This document shows, in pieces, positions 8,865 to 17,643 of a DNA stretch of 45,468 nt; position 1 is the stretch's first letter, and every line of letters begins with the position of its first letter. Source of the DNA: JBCCQH01 sp039024435 (GTDB lineage Bacteria > Bacteroidota > Bacteroidia > J057 > JADKCL01); NCBI GenBank assembly GCA_039024435.1, contig JBCCQH010000057.1:1-45468 (forward strand). The letters run 5' to 3'. The notes beneath the pieces were generated by a model. That model was not told the DNA's origin and searched no databases. It saw only the letters and a program-made list of their open reading frames with translations. The translations under genes were made by a program, and so were the position numbers.

Positions 8865-11243
8865 TCACTCCTTAGGATGCAAATTGAGCACCGTCTTCGC
8901 TTCGCGCTCCACCGATTTCCGCTCCCAGAGCATGGGGAAATACTCCCCCTCCAACCAAGCTTCCACTTGATCGTCGTAATTGGGATGCCCGAGTTGGCCC
9001 GATTGGCCGGGCGGCAGTACCCAGCACGACTTATTGAAGTCCGCCAGGTCAATGATCTGGCGGTAGGACGGCAAGGCCAGGTCCGCTTTGTGCTCCGAAT
9101 CCGGATGGGAAGAGGTTTGGCACACAGTGTCCGTATCGCCGGCAATCGGAAAAGGACCGACATTGAACACGTGGTCCATCGGCTTTTTCGTGGCCATGAC
9201 GTGGCGGAACTCCACCTGGTGGACATTGCCCCACTGCCAGTTCCGCGTGCGCCCTCCCATGTTGTTTTCCAGCCAGGCCACCGCCTGGTAAAGCGCCGTC
9301 TGCATCAGTTGGTACTTGCCCCCGGCCGCGGCGACGACTTTGGAATTGGGATCCTTGAGCATGCGCAATAGCGTAACCGTCTCCTTGCCGTGGAACTCAT
9401 TGACGCGAAGCACAATCGGATCGGGACCGTTGCCCAGCATCGTGCTGAGTACCGCTTTGTCCTCCCCTCCGGCGGCGGCGTAGAGCACCCGGACCATTTC
9501 GTGCTGCGTAACCTTGTAGATCGATCCCCCCACGGTTTCGCGGGTCAAGTAACCGTCCCATTTCAGCATCAGCTTCCAGGCAAAGGCCACGTGCTCGGCC
9601 GAGGGCGCGTCCATACCCCGAAAATGCTCGATAAATTCCAGGCCCGGCAGGCAGAGCACATCGGCGTGGACTGCCCCGAAATCCCGCAAACTCCACTTGG
9701 CTTTGCCGAGGAGGAGCTGCTCGATCCGCTGGGCCCGGTAGCCATTCATCCAGCCATTTCCCAGGTAATGGGGAAAATCGTCGCCGATGATCTTGTGGTT
9801 GGCCGAGATGACGTAGCCCCGCTCCGGATTCAGCTGGTGGGGCATCTCTTCAAAGGGCACTTCCCCCACCCACTCGTACTCACCCGTCGCGCCGTCTTGG
9901 GGGAACTGACCGTGGCCCTGGCTGCGAATCGGGGTTTTGCCCGTCACCCAGTGCCCGATGTTCCCAGCCACGTCCGAATACACAATGCACAAACCGGGGG
10001 CGACCACGTGGCGCAACGCCTCGGAAAATTCTTTCCAGTTGCCGGCTTGGTTCATGCCCAAATATCCCAACGTCAAGGTGGCGGGCTGCAATGCCGGAGA
10101 GCGCAGCGCGAGGTGCTGATCGGCCTTGCCGTAGAGGGGGCTGACCAGGGGACCGTTGCGGGTGACGCGCACCCGCTCGACGTGCTCAATTTCTTTGCCT
10201 TTGATTTGGATCCGCTCTTCCCGGATCTCCGCTTCGTGCCATTCCTCTTTGTAGCGGTAGCGATCACTCTCGGGCGCTTCAAACTGCTCCACGAAAAGGT
10301 CTTGGATATCGGTAAATGCCACCGTGATGCTCCACGCGACGTGATCATTGTGCCCGATCATCACCATGGGCAATCCCGGCACCGAAGTCCCCTGCACCCG
10401 CATACCGGGCGCTTCCAGGTACACCAGGTACCAAACTCCCGGCGCAGTCGCGCCCAGGTGGGGATCACCACAAAGAAAAGGCTTGCCGGTTGCGGTGCGG
10501 TCTCCGGAAACCGCCCAAGCATTGGAACCGCCACGTGCGCCCAGCATATCGCCCTGCATCGCCGCCAGCTTGTCGTCTTCGCCGAAACGGTTGAACTCGA
10601 TGCCCTCCGGCATCGCAATCGGATTTGCCGGATCGGCTCCCATCTCAAACTCCGCTGCCAGTTCGGGATCCATCTCGCTGTACATCTTCATCCGCGCCAA
10701 CTCGTGCCCCCAACCGTGGGAAAGCTGCATCGTCATGAGTCGCGTATGGGCCAATACCTGCAACACGGTCCACGGCTCCGGCTTGTATCCCGCCAGCGAA
10801 AACTCAACCGGCATCCGGTCGGAAAATTCGTCGAGGCAAGCATTGATCCCGCTCACATAAGCCTCCAAAATGCCCTTCATTTCCTCCGATAACAGTTCCA
10901 GGTCTTGCTGGGCCAGGTGATTGAGTCCGAGGGTCCGACTGGCCCGATCCACATCCAGCCCTTCGGTACCGAAAATCTCCGCAATCCGGCCTTCGGCGAC
11001 ACGTCGGCTGACCTCCATTTGCCAGAGCCGGTCCTGGCAGTGCACAAATCCTTGGGCAAAAAAGGCATCCGCTTGGTGGTTGGCGTAAATGTAAGGTACG
11101 CCCCGCGGGTCCCGCCGGATTTCGACTTCATCTTTGAGGCCTTTCAGTTTGCGCGAACCCTCGTGCAAGGCCAAGTTGCTGGTGCTTCTTCCCGTGACGA
11201 CTGGCTTCAAAAGCCGGCCCAATATATCGTCTAAAAATCCCAT
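8865..11243 (-). CDS. Penicillin acylase family (S45) N-terminal nucleophile hydrolase
   Basis: 792 residues, the normal full length of the family. Members hydrolyse amide bonds in beta-lactams, acyl-homoserine lactones or other acylated amines after autocatalytic cleavage into two chains. The conserved start of the beta chain is visible as GGSNAWAVSG with Ser240 as expected nucleophile, followed by GDPHLGATAPGVWYLV and MIGHNDHVAWSIT. The alpha-chain motif GVPYIYANHQADAFFAQGF near residues 48-66 is also typical. The N-terminus (MGFLDDILGRLL) is not an obvious signal peptide, so export is uncertain, although family members are often periplasmic. The gene lies alone between two inverted MITE copies. 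The substrate cannot be told from sequence. Confidence 0.92.
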   Translation of the reverse strand: MGFLDDILGRLLKPVVTGRSTSNLALHEGSRKLKGLKDEVEIRRDPRGVPYIYANHQADAFFAQGFVHCQDRLWQMEVSRRVAEGRIAEIFGTEGLDVDRASRTLGLNHLAQQDLELLSEEMKGILEAYVSGINACLDEFSDRMPVEFSLAGYKPEPWTVLQVLAHTRLMTMQLSHGWGHELARMKMYSEMDPELAAEFEMGADPANPIAMPEGIEFNRFGEDDKLAAMQGDMLGARGGSNAWAVSGDRTATGKPFLCGDPHLGATAPGVWYLVYLEAPGMRVQGTSVPGLPMVMIGHNDHVAWSITVAFTDIQDLFVEQFEAPESDRYRYKEEWHEAEIREERIQIKGKEIEHVERVRVTRNGPLVSPLYGKADQHLALRSPALQPATLTLGYLGMNQAGNWKEFSEALRHVVAPGLCIVYSDVAGNIGHWVTGKTPIRSQGHGQFPQDGATGEYEWVGEVPFEEMPHQLNPERGYVISANHKIIGDDFPHYLGNGWMNGYRAQRIEQLLLGKAKWSLRDFGAVHADVLCLPGLEFIEHFRGMDAPSAEHVAFAWKLMLKWDGYLTRETVGGSIYKVTQHEMVRVLYAAAGGEDKAVLSTMLGNGPDPIVLRVNEFHGKETVTLLRMLKDPNSKVVAAAGGKYQLMQTALYQAVAWLENNMGGRTRNWQWGNVHQVEFRHVMATKKPMDHVFNVGPFPIAGDTDTVCQTSSHPDSEHKADLALPSYRQIIDLADFNKSCWVLPPGQSGQLGHPNYDDQVEAWLEGEYFPMLWERKSVEREAKTVLNLHPKE

Positions 11244-11304
11244 GATATTCTGCGGTAGATTTAGTTCTGAAACAATAATAGGGGTTTTTTCCGAATGTCA
11301 CTCA

Positions 11305-11466
11305 GAGGCTGTTTAAAATTGGTTTGTGAAATTTGCTAGCGCAGATTTTTTTGTCTCTCAAAGCTCATTTTGGAGTCCATAGCCAAAGCTATGGGCAAGA
11401 AAATAGCGGAAGAGAGGCGGAAAAAGATGCCATAGCAAAATCACAGGATTAAATTTAAACAGCCTC
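11305..11466 (-). mobile_element. MITE copy 2 (162 bp, inverted relative to copy 1)
   Basis: Same ends (GAGGCTGTTTAAA / TTTAAACAGCCTC) and the same length as copy 1, in opposite orientation, with a 3-bp target duplication TCA at 11302-11304 and 11467-11469. It lies in the upstream region of the penicillin acylase gene, about 60 bp from its start codon, so it may contribute to or separate the promoter. Confidence 0.87.
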
Positions 11467-11630
11467 TCAGCGGGGATAAGATTTCTGAGGAGAGGATTTC
11501 CGATTTCTGATGGTGAGCTTCGGGCAGCACCAATCAGAAATTTTTGGGGTGGCAATCCTCCACCGCGCGGGATGCCGCACGGCTACGGGAAGGGGCATGA
11601 TCAAGGTTTATTTTTTGTTGTCGTAGGGTA

Positions 11631-11718
11631 GGCGTGCGGGAGCGACGTTTTGGGTTGCTTATCCATCGCTGATTGCGCGTTCGGAACGCGCCCATTGGAA
11701 ATTTTCCGTCGGAAATTG
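11631..11718. repeat. Intergenic hairpin-GGAAATT repeat, copy 1
   Basis: A perfect GCGCGTTC/GAACGCGC palindrome (11675-11691) is followed by CCATTGGAAATT and CGGAAATT. The 45 bp before it (GGCGTGCGGGAGCGACG...CCATCGCTGAT) matches the copy at 12564. It sits directly upstream of the DJ-1-like lipoprotein gene. Confidence 0.65.
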
Positions 11719-11732
11719 TGTAGCTTATCCGG

Positions 11733-12458
11733 ATGAATCGTGCGTTAATCTTTCTGCTCCTGCTCGGCCTGCTCACGGCCTGTGAACCGGCGCCTCTGCC
11801 CGAAGCCGCTCCTCCACCCCCGATTGAATTGGCGACGGTTCATCCCTCGCAAACACTGAATGTCGGCTTTTTGGTGCTGGACAGCGTATACAACTCGGAG
11901 TTGATGGCACCCTACGACATTTTCCAGCACACCGTATTCCACGCCGATCCCGGCATGGCCCTCTTCACCGTAGCGCGGGACACCGGGATTGTGACCACCT
12001 TTGAAGGATTGCGCTTGCTGCCGGACTATGCCCTGGAAAATGCGCCCCCCATCGACGTGCTCGTAGTGCCGAGCGCGCTTCACAACATGGATACCGATCT
12101 GGAGGACGAGCGGCTGATCAACTGGATTCGGGAGCGGGGTGAACAAGCTCAGTACTTGGTTTCACTTTGCGACGGAGCCTTCTTGCTGGCGCGGGCAGGA
12201 CTGCTGGACGGCCGGAACGCGACGACATTTCCCGGAGATCTGGACGCATTCGAAAAAATGTTTCCCCGGGTAAAAGTCCACCGTGAAGTCAGCTTTGTCC
12301 ACGACGGCAAAGCCATCACCAGTGCCGGAGGGGCCAAATCCTACGATCCCGCCATGTACCTCGCCGAACTCCTTTACGGTTCCCAAGCCGTCGCCGGTAT
12401 TGCCCAGGGCATGGTCATCGACTGGAACCTCAACAACATCCAACATTACCGGTTTTAG
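11733..12458 (+). CDS. DJ-1/PfpI-family lipoprotein
   Basis: 241 residues. The N-terminus is a lipoprotein signal with lipobox LLTAC (Cys17), so the protein is probably anchored in a membrane outside the cytoplasm. The rest fits the DJ-1/PfpI class I glutamine-amidotransferase-like fold: NVGFLVLDSVYNSELMAPYD at the start, the nucleophile elbow VSLCDGAFLLA (Cys146), then LLDGRNATTFPGD and ITSAGGAKSYDPAMYL. This arrangement resembles the amidotransferase-like half of GlxA-type regulators, without a DNA-binding domain. Catalytic role unknown; family members include proteases, glyoxalases and chaperones. It is flanked on both sides by copies of an intergenic hairpin repeat. Confidence 0.85.
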   Translation: MNRALIFLLLLGLLTACEPAPLPEAAPPPPIELATVHPSQTLNVGFLVLDSVYNSELMAPYDIFQHTVFHADPGMALFTVARDTGIVTTFEGLRLLPDYALENAPPIDVLVVPSALHNMDTDLEDERLINWIRERGEQAQYLVSLCDGAFLLARAGLLDGRNATTFPGDLDAFEKMFPRVKVHREVSFVHDGKAITSAGGAKSYDPAMYLAELLYGSQAVAGIAQGMVIDWNLNNIQHYRF

Positions 12459-12563
12459 AAGATTTCTGACGATATGCAACGCACCATCAAACACAAAGAA
12501 TAACCGTTGAAAATTCTCTGCGGAAAATCCTCGGGATCGCACCGCGTGCCGTGCGGCGACGGT

Positions 12564-12703
12564 CCGCGTGCTTTAGCGACGCGTAGGCTCACTTTCCATT
12601 GCTGCTTGCGCGTTCAAAATGCGCCCATCGGAAATTGGGAATCTTTCATTGGAAATCAGAAATTTTCCCAATGGAAATTGAGCGAAGCGTCTATTGGCGC
12701 TTG
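12564..12703. repeat. Intergenic hairpin-GGAAATT repeat, copy 2
   Basis: Matches the 11631 copy in the same orientation: GCGTGC...AGCGACG, CCATTGCTGCT, the hairpin TGCGCGTTCAAAATGCGC, CCATCGGAAATTGG, then further GGAAATC/CCAATGGAAATTG units that can pair with one another. Confidence 0.65.
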
Positions 12704-12711
12704 AAACTTTT

Positions 12712-13080
12712 TCAGTCGTATCCGAGAGGTGGGACAATGATTTTTTCCTTGACTTCGTCGCGCTTGTAGTTAAGGGCGTAGGTGTAGGTTTCGCCGGGAT
12801 TGAACTTGGAAGCCTTTAGAACGATGCGGTTCTCGCCGTATTGGTCCGGATACTGGTTTTGCCAGATCTTTTGGCCTTTCTTGTCAAAAAGCCGAATCTC
12901 AACCATGCCGGAATAGGGGATTTCGTATTCAATGACCACAAACGCGCCGAGGACGGCGGTACGCTTCAGATCCAAACGGGCATCAACCAGCCGCGCCCCT
13001 TCATTGATAGATTGGGCGTTTACAGTGCTACCGAGGATCAACACTGTGATTATCAGGGAGCTGTATAAAAATTGCTTCAA
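12712..13080 (-). CDS. Small secreted protein of unknown function
   Basis: From a TTG start at 13080 the product is 122 residues and begins (M)KQFLYSSLIITVLILG, a clear signal peptide ending VNAQS. An ATG at 13212 in the same frame would add 44 residues with no signal-like character and would overlap the divergent promoter region, so I prefer the TTG, without a visible ribosome-binding site. The mature part holds a compact beta-rich segment (MVEIRLFDKKGQKIWQNQY, GENRIVLKASKFNPGETYTY) reminiscent of Bacteroidota sorting-domain-like sandwiches, but it is not a canonical T9SS tail. Divergent from the amidohydrolase pair. Confidence 0.65.
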   Translation of the reverse strand: MKQFLYSSLIITVLILGSTVNAQSINEGARLVDARLDLKRTAVLGAFVVIEYEIPYSGMVEIRLFDKKGQKIWQNQYPDQYGENRIVLKASKFNPGETYTYALNYKRDEVKEKIIVPPLGYD

Positions 13081-13265
13081 AAAAGGAAAACCCGGTTGTG
13101 GAACATTTAGCTGAGGCTGTAGTCGTACACGTAGCAGATGCAAGTGTGGATCTAAACAAATATAAATTTTTTCGGGTAGAAAAGAGAATTTTTGTTTTCG
13201 AATTGTATCCACATTGTTTTAAATTTTGCGTCACATTTGCGCAATCTGATTCTAAAAATTTTCGC

Positions 13266-16200
13266 ATGAAATATTCTTTTCGCGCTGGCTTGGTGGTCGC
13301 AATGTTGTCCCTCTTAACCGGGACGACGGCATTCGCCCAGACCACTTTTCCCCCGCATGGCCTCCACCAATACAGCCCCCGTACCCACGCCTTTACCAAC
13401 TGCACCCTCGTGACCGGTCCCGGCGAAGTCACCGAGAATGCCACGCTGGTCATTCGCAACGGCAAGGTCGAAAATGGCGGCTCCGGAATCGCCATTCCCG
13501 CCGATGCCTTGTCCCACGACCTCAAAGGAGCCTGGATCTACCCCGGCTTCATCGACGCCTACGCGACCTACGGCTTTCCCCCGGCCAAACGCAGCCCCGG
13601 TGGACCCGGCATGGCCCCCCAGTACACCAGCAAAACGACCGGGCCCTACGCCTGGAACCAAGCGATCAAGCCCGAATTTGTGATCGCCGACAAGATCAAG
13701 CACGAAAACAAAAGCGCCGATAAGTGGCGCAAACTCGGTTTCACCACCGCCCACGTTGTTCCCAACGATGGCATATTCCGGGGCACCTCCGCCACGATCA
13801 ACCTCGGCAACCGCAGCCTGCAACACGACCTCCTCGATGCGCAGACCACGACCTGCATGTCCTTCAACAAAGGCGTCTCCCGTCAGCAATATCCCTCCTC
13901 CCTCATGGGCGCCATCGCCCTGATCCGGCAAACCTTCCTCGACGTGAGTTGGTACCGCCGGGTGCAAGAACTGCGCAAGTCCCGTCCCGGCTTGCCGGAA
14001 AGCGAAACCAACCTCTCCCTGCAAGCCCTGATCGATCAGTTTGATACTGGCTTGCCCGCCATCTTCGAAGTCCGGGACTGGCAGACCGTTCTGCGTGCGG
14101 CCGCCCTCGGGAAAGAATTCGGGCTGCCCTTCATTTACAAAACGAAAGGCGACGAATACAAGCGCCTCGTGGAAATGCACGCCCTCGGCGCTTCCTTCAT
14201 TGTGCCGCTCTCCTTTCCCAAAGCCCCCGACGTCAGCCAGCCCCGCGACGCCCGTGAGGTTTCCCTGGCCCAAATGCTGAACTGGGAAAACGCCCCTACC
14301 AATCCCGGGCGCCTTGCCGAACAGAGCATCCCCTTTGCCCTCACCCTCCACGGACTCAAAAACCCCAAGGAATTTTGGCCCATGCTCGCCAAAGCCCTGA
14401 AAAATGGCCTGAGCCAGGAAGCCGCCCTTGCGGCCCTCACCGAAACCCCCGCAAAGATGCTCCGCCTCGACCAGCAAGTCGGCACCCTGACCCCGGGAAA
14501 AATCGCCAACTTTTTCATCGCCGATACCAATGTCTTCGCCATCGAAAAACCCATGATTTACGAGACTTGGGTTTCGGGCGAACGCTTTTCCCACACCGCG
14601 ATTCCACAGTGGAACCCTTCCGGGCAGTACAACCTCACCCCGCCGATCAGTACCGTCAACACACTGCTAATCGGTGGCGCCCGCGGCAAATGGAACGCAA
14701 AAGTCGTCCGTGGAAGCGATACCCTCGACGCAAAAATCAAAATTACCGAGCGTACCGTCGACCTCAGCTTCACGCCCAAAAAAGGCGAGAATGCCACACC
14801 GATCCGCTTGCAGGGCCTGGCCGAATACCCGCGCATCACCGGCACCGGCCTCGATGCGGGGGGCAATCGAATCGCGTGGACGGCGACCCGGCGCGGCGAT
14901 TACACGGGCAAAAAAGGCAAACCGCGCAAGCAGATCACCCCGGCTGACCTGAGCCAGCTCCCGGCCGTCCGCTTCCCCAACCGCGCCTTTGGCCAGCAAG
15001 CCCCCCCGCCCGCAGAAACTGTCCTCATTGAGAATGTGACCATCTGGACCAATACCGACGCGGGCGTAATCGAAGGGGGCAGCGTCGTGATCAGCGATGG
15101 CAAAGTCCAGGCAGTCGGTCAGACCGTGCTCCGCCCCCCCAATGCACGGGTGATCGACGGCCGGGGGAAACATCTGACCCCGGGCATCATCGATGAGCAC
15201 AGCCACATTGCCATCTCGCGCGGCGTCAACGAAGGCACCCACGCCGTCACCGCCGAAGTCCGCATCGGCGACGTCATCAACTCCGAAGACGTCAACATCT
15301 ACCGGCAGCTCGCCGGCGGTGTGACCACCTCGCAATTGCTGCACGGCTCCGCCAACCCGATCGGTGGCCAAAGCGGCATCATCAAACTCCGCTGGGGAGC
15401 GACTCCGGAGGAAATGAAATTTGCCGAAGCCGCCCCGTTCATCAAGTTTGCCCTCGGAGAAAACGTCAAACAGTCAAACTGGGGCGACAACATGCGCACG
15501 CGCTACCCGCAGACCCGCCTCGGGGTGGAGCAAGTCATCCGGGATGCATTCACCGCCGCGCTGGACTACCGGCAACGCCGGACCAGCAACAACGTCAATC
15601 AACTGCCCCCGCGCCGCGACCTACAGATGGAAACACTTCTGCAAATCCTTGACCGCAAGCGGTTTGTGACCTGCCACTCCTACCAACAAGCCGAGATCAC
15701 GATGCTGATGCGGGTCGCGGAGTCATTTGGCTTTCGGATCAATACTTTCACCCACGTGCTGGAAGGCTACAAAATCGCCGACAAGCTGGCCGAACACGGT
15801 GCGACCGGGTCATCGTTTTCGGACTGGTGGGCCTACAAGTTCGAGGTCATCGACGCCATCCCTTACAATGCCGCGGTCATGACCCAGCAAGGCGTCAATG
15901 TCTGCATCAACTCGGACGATGCGGAGATGGGCCGGCGCCTGAACCAGGAAGCCGCCAAAGCGATCAAATACGGCGGTCTGAGCGAAGAAGAAGCCCTGAA
16001 ACTGGTCACCCTCAATCCGGCAAAAGCGCTGCACATCGACGATTACGTCGGTTCGGTTGCCGTCGGTAAGCACGCGGACCTCGTCCTGTGGTCGGATCAC
16101 CCGCTGTCGGTCTACGCCCGGGCGCTCCGGACCTACGTGGACGGACGCCTTTATTATGACGCCGAAACCGATGTCCAACTGCAAGCTTATGTCCAAGCGG

Positions 16201-16322
16201 AGCGCCGCCGGCTCGAAGGCAAGATCCTGGCCGCCCCCGCCGGCGAAAAAGGCAAAAACGCGGGCGCAAAAGGCAAACGCCTCTACAAATGTGAAACCCT
16301 TGATAGCGAATACAACAAATAA
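13266..16322 (+). CDS. Secreted double-length amidohydrolase-family protein
   Basis: 1018 residues from the ATG at 13266, chosen because it opens a clean signal peptide (MKYSFRAGLVVAMLSLL...FAQ); upstream in-frame codons are AT-rich non-coding sequence. Two amidohydrolase-superfamily units lie in tandem. The first (~residues 40-480) keeps the fold signatures (LVIRNGKVE, GAWIYPGFIDAY, LTPGKIANFFIAD) but has AYATY where the HxH metal motif should be. The second (~residues 570-1000) has HLTPGIIDEHSHIA with HSH, TCHSYQQAE, THVLEGYK and INSDDAEM, a complete-looking metal set. The second half is probably the active imidazolonepropionase/dihydroorotase-like hydrolase and the first a structural pseudo-enzyme. 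Transcribed with the next gene, one base apart. Confidence 0.9.
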   Translation: MKYSFRAGLVVAMLSLLTGTTAFAQTTFPPHGLHQYSPRTHAFTNCTLVTGPGEVTENATLVIRNGKVENGGSGIAIPADALSHDLKGAWIYPGFIDAYATYGFPPAKRSPGGPGMAPQYTSKTTGPYAWNQAIKPEFVIADKIKHENKSADKWRKLGFTTAHVVPNDGIFRGTSATINLGNRSLQHDLLDAQTTTCMSFNKGVSRQQYPSSLMGAIALIRQTFLDVSWYRRVQELRKSRPGLPESETNLSLQALIDQFDTGLPAIFEVRDWQTVLRAAALGKEFGLPFIYKTKGDEYKRLVEMHALGASFIVPLSFPKAPDVSQPRDAREVSLAQMLNWENAPTNPGRLAEQSIPFALTLHGLKNPKEFWPMLAKALKNGLSQEAALAALTETPAKMLRLDQQVGTLTPGKIANFFIADTNVFAIEKPMIYETWVSGERFSHTAIPQWNPSGQYNLTPPISTVNTLLIGGARGKWNAKVVRGSDTLDAKIKITERTVDLSFTPKKGENATPIRLQGLAEYPRITGTGLDAGGNRIAWTATRRGDYTGKKGKPRKQITPADLSQLPAVRFPNRAFGQQAPPPAETVLIENVTIWTNTDAGVIEGGSVVISDGKVQAVGQTVLRPPNARVIDGRGKHLTPGIIDEHSHIAISRGVNEGTHAVTAEVRIGDVINSEDVNIYRQLAGGVTTSQLLHGSANPIGGQSGIIKLRWGATPEEMKFAEAAPFIKFALGENVKQSNWGDNMRTRYPQTRLGVEQVIRDAFTAALDYRQRRTSNNVNQLPPRRDLQMETLLQILDRKRFVTCHSYQQAEITMLMRVAESFGFRINTFTHVLEGYKIADKLAEHGATGSSFSDWWAYKFEVIDAIPYNAAVMTQQGVNVCINSDDAEMGRRLNQEAAKAIKYGGLSEEEALKLVTLNPAKALHIDDYVGSVAVGKHADLVLWSDHPLSVYARALRTYVDGRLYYDAETDVQLQAYVQAERRRLEGKILAAPAGEKGKNAGAKGKRLYKCETLDSEYNK

Positions 16323-16323
16323 T

Positions 16324-17622
16324 ATGGCCCTCCGAATCCTATTTTCCGTCCTTTTGCTCACGGCGGCGTGGTCCCTCTCCGCGCAAGATGTTCCGGAGCC
16401 GGCCCCCGCCCAAACCCAACCGATTCTGTTGAAGGGAGGCACCCTCCACACTGGCACCGGCGAAGTCATCGTGGGTGACCTCCTCCTGACCGAAGGCAAG
16501 ATCGCCGCGATCGGCAATTTCCCCTCCCCGGGCACCGAGGCCCAGGTCATCGATTGTGCGGGAAAGCACCTCTACCCGGGCCTCATCGCTCCCTCTACCC
16601 AGATCGGGCTCGATGAAATCGAAGCGGTCCGCGCCACCGAAGACAAATCGGAAGTGGGCCTGGTCAATCCCAATGCCCGCAGCATCATCGCTTACAACAC
16701 CGATTCTCGGGTCACCCCCACGGTCCGCTCCAACGGGATCTTGCTGGCGCAAGTCGCCCCGATAGGAGGGCTCTTCGCCGGGACCAGCTCCGTCGTCCAA
16801 CTCGACGCCTGGAACTACGAAGACGCTGCCTACCAGATGGATGATGCCGTGCACCTGTACTGGCCCCGGATGCGCTTGTACGACGCTTGGTGGGCCCCAC
16901 CCAAGGAGGAACAGCTCAAACGCCGCAAACGCCGACTGGAACAGGTCGAAACGGCCATGACCCAAGCAAAGGCCTATCTCGCGGCCCGCGAAAAGGGCCG
17001 TCTCGAAAAGACCGATCTCCGTTGGGAGGCCATGGTTCCGCTCCTCAAAAAGGAAATTCCGATTTTTCTCCACGCGGAAAGTGAGCAGCAAATCGCCGCC
17101 GCCCTGGCTTTCAAGCTCAAACACGACTTAAAAATGGTACTGGTCGGAGGCCAGGATGCCTGGCTGTTTACCGAACAGCTCAAGCAGTACGAGATTCCGG
17201 TGATCCTGCACAAGCCCCACAGTCTGCCCCGTACCGAGGACGACGACGTAGACATTTCGTTCAAGCGGGCGCGGCTGCTGCACGAAGCCGGTGTGTTGGT
17301 CGCGCTGAGCATGAATGACTTCTGGAACCAGCGCAACCTGCCTTTCCAGGCGGGCACGGTGGCCGCCTACGGGGTGCCCAAGGAGGTCGCATTGCAAATG
17401 ATTACTCTCCACACCGCCCAAATCCTCGGGATCGCCGAGCGTACGGGAAGTTTGGAAGTGGGCAAAGACGCCAACGTACTCGTCAGTGCGGGCGATCTGC
17501 TCGATATGCGCACTTCACGGGTGGAGCACGCCTTTATCCAAGGCCGGAAGATCGACCTGGGGAACAAGCAGAAAGATCTCTACGATAAATTTTCCGCCAA
17601 ATACCGCGCGGCGGGCAAGTAA
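16324..17622 (+). CDS. Secreted amidohydrolase-like protein lacking the HxH motif
   Basis: 432 residues, starting one base after the stop of the larger amidohydrolase gene. Signal peptide MALRILFSVLLLTAAWSLSA. Fold landmarks are present: LLTEGKIAAIGN, KHLYPGLIAPSTQIGLDE, IFLHAESEQQI, VILHKPHSLPR, LSMNDFWNQ and LEVGKDANVLVSAGD. The expected HxH after YPGLI is replaced by PST, so a normal binuclear metal site is unlikely. Tight coupling to its neighbour suggests a partner subunit rather than an independent enzyme. This two-gene arrangement is familiar in Bacteroidota, but its substrate is unknown to me. Confidence 0.85.
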   Translation: MALRILFSVLLLTAAWSLSAQDVPEPAPAQTQPILLKGGTLHTGTGEVIVGDLLLTEGKIAAIGNFPSPGTEAQVIDCAGKHLYPGLIAPSTQIGLDEIEAVRATEDKSEVGLVNPNARSIIAYNTDSRVTPTVRSNGILLAQVAPIGGLFAGTSSVVQLDAWNYEDAAYQMDDAVHLYWPRMRLYDAWWAPPKEEQLKRRKRRLEQVETAMTQAKAYLAAREKGRLEKTDLRWEAMVPLLKKEIPIFLHAESEQQIAAALAFKLKHDLKMVLVGGQDAWLFTEQLKQYEIPVILHKPHSLPRTEDDDVDISFKRARLLHEAGVLVALSMNDFWNQRNLPFQAGTVAAYGVPKEVALQMITLHTAQILGIAERTGSLEVGKDANVLVSAGDLLDMRTSRVEHAFIQGRKIDLGNKQKDLYDKFSAKYRAAGK

Positions 17623-17643
17623 CGCCGAGATTGAACGCCGGAC

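Noticed and set aside
8087..8970. Several 100-160 codon frames in the C-rich gap
   Set aside because: Pro/Ser/Lys-rich low-complexity translations with no start context or motifs; one runs through the MITE.
9390..10892. 500-codon plus-strand frame
   Set aside because: Antisense of the penicillin acylase gene; no recognisable protein features.
13098..13265. N-terminal extension of the amidohydrolase frame
   Set aside because: AT-rich, not signal-like; the ATG at 13266 opens a clean signal peptide.
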